A DNA stretch of 64,000 nt, taken from assembly GCF_900996245.1 (NCBI RefSeq), contig NZ_CAAJGK010000052.1:186001-250000 (forward strand), given 5' to 3'. Shown in pieces: positions 63,353-64,000 of the stretch. The notes below the pieces were generated by a model, which searched no databases, was not told the DNA's origin, and worked only from the letters and a program-made list of their open reading frames with translations. Positions within the stretch are counted from its first letter, which is position 1. The number at the start of each line of letters is the position of its first letter. A program made the translations under genes and the position numbers. The DNA comes from Paraburkholderia sp. BCC1886 (GTDB lineage Bacteria > Pseudomonadota > Gammaproteobacteria > Burkholderiales > Burkholderiaceae).

Positions 63353-64000
63353 TTACTTCGCGATCTTATGATCGTAATCGACGGTCAGCGGCGCATGGTC
63401 GCTGAACTTGATATCGCGGAACACCTCGGTGCGTTTCGCTTTGCCCGCAATGCCCGCGGTCGCGATCTGGTAATCGATGCGCCACCCCACGTTCTTCGCG
63501 TACGCCTGACCGCGATTGCTCCACCACGTGTATTGCTCCGGCCGCTGGTCGAGCGTGCGATACACATCGACGTAACCCACTTCGTCGAAGAGTTTCGTGA
63601 GCCACGCGCGCTCTTCCGGCAGACAGCCCGAGTTCTTCTGGTTGCTCTTCCAGTTCTTGATGTCGATTTCCTTATGGACGATGTTCACGTCGCCGCACAC
63701 GATCACTTCGCGTTCCTGCGCGAGCGCGGCCAGATGCGGCATGAACTCGTCCATGAAGCGGTATTTGGCCTGCTGGCGTTCCTCGCCGCTCGAGCCGGAC
63801 GGCACGTACACGGAGATGACCGAGAGCTTGCCGAAACGCAGTTCGACATAGCGCCCTTCGGGATCGAACTCCTCGCTGCCGAAGCCGATGACGACTTCGT
63901 CCGGTTCGTGACGCGTATAAACGCCCGCGCCGCTATAGCCCTTTTTCACCGCGTGCTGGAAATAGCCGGTGAAATCGTGCGGCGCCAGGAATTCGGGCGT
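63353..64000 (-). CDS. xthA: Exodeoxyribonuclease III (XthA), 3' part
   Basis: The gene runs off the right edge; 215 codons are visible from the C-terminal side. The catalytic blocks are there: YFQHAVKKGYSG..., VYVPSG, CGDVNIVHKEIDIKNWK and WRIDYQIAT, ending in SDHAPLTVDYD. It removes 3' nucleotides and cleaves AP sites in base-excision repair. The N-terminus with the first acidic metal ligand is outside the window. Confidence 0.93.
   Translation of the reverse strand, partial: TPEFLAPHDFTGYFQHAVKKGYSGAGVYTRHEPDEVVIGFGSEEFDPEGRYVELRFGKLSVISVYVPSGSSGEERQQAKYRFMDEFMPHLAALAQEREVIVCGDVNIVHKEIDIKNWKSNQKNSGCLPEERAWLTKLFDEVGYVDVYRTLDQRPEQYTWWSNRGQAYAKNVGWRIDYQIATAGIAGKAKRTEVFRDIKFSDHAPLTVDYDHKIAK

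Overview
The window is high-GC chromosomal DNA with dense coding on both strands. Gene families and order (lpxL-type acyltransferase/dapF/DUF484/xerC, dksA near hslVU, argB followed by a HAD phosphatase, metX/metW/AmpG/M48/xthA, H-NS-like proteins with the C-terminal YRDP...TWSGRGKPP box) point to a Burkholderiales bacterium, most likely Paraburkholderia or a close relative. This rests on recognition of families and layout, not on a database search.

Layout. 0-5.7 kb: end of a metallo-beta-lactamase-fold hydrolase, a DEDDh exonuclease, an Lrp/AsnC regulator, a CDF metal exporter, an H-NS-like protein, and a divergent PNPOx-like/MFS pair. 5.9-8.2 kb: a lipoprotein with an uninterrupted Thr-Pro tract of about 92 repeats and a C-terminal 25-residue repeat array, behind a sigma-54-type promoter. 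8.3-20.4 kb: housekeeping and catabolic singletons (JmjC-like dioxygenase, branched-chain amino acid binding protein, nitronate monooxygenase, dienelactone hydrolase, amidase, HiPIP, FAD oxidase, orphan Lon-like AAA+ ATPase, secreted protein, EEP hydrolase). 19.4-27.0 kb: a sugar locus with mutarotase, LacI regulator and a galactofuranose-type ABC transporter (ytfQ-ytfR-ytfT-yjfF); a repeated AT-rich motif marks likely operators. 27.5-33.0 kb: ferredoxin-NADP reductase, a soluble NarL-type two-component pair, an amino acid permease and an XdhC-like protein.

33.0-34.9 kb: the main accessory patch. Two convergent genes are separated by an imperfect inverted repeat with arms of about 255 bp. An IS3-family element sits in one arm, and the other arm preserves the empty target, so the 3-bp target duplication can be read inside the window. 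34.9-41.6 kb: SrkA-like kinase, small proteins, MFS exporter, YghZ-type aldo/keto reductase, phytanoyl-CoA-dioxygenase-like protein. 41.6-64 kb: core genome, with metK, the lpxL/dapF/DUF484/xerC cluster, rlmI-like methyltransferase, a His-rich G3E GTPase, dksA, hslVU, a RegB/RegA-type redox two-component system, a TPR-glycosyltransferase-like fusion, argB, HAD phosphatase, metXS-metW, AmpG-like permease, M48 protease and the 3' part of xthA.

The most interesting signal is regulatory RNA. The metX leader can be folded into a SAM-II-type pseudoknot (P1, both P2 segments and the GCTAAA core) with an extra hairpin inserted after P1. The divergently oriented metK, 16 kb away, has a leader of the same architecture with different sequences in its helices. 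Together they suggest S-adenosylmethionine feedback on both homoserine acylation and SAM synthesis by an insert-bearing SAM-II variant. No tRNA, rRNA or CRISPR array was found.
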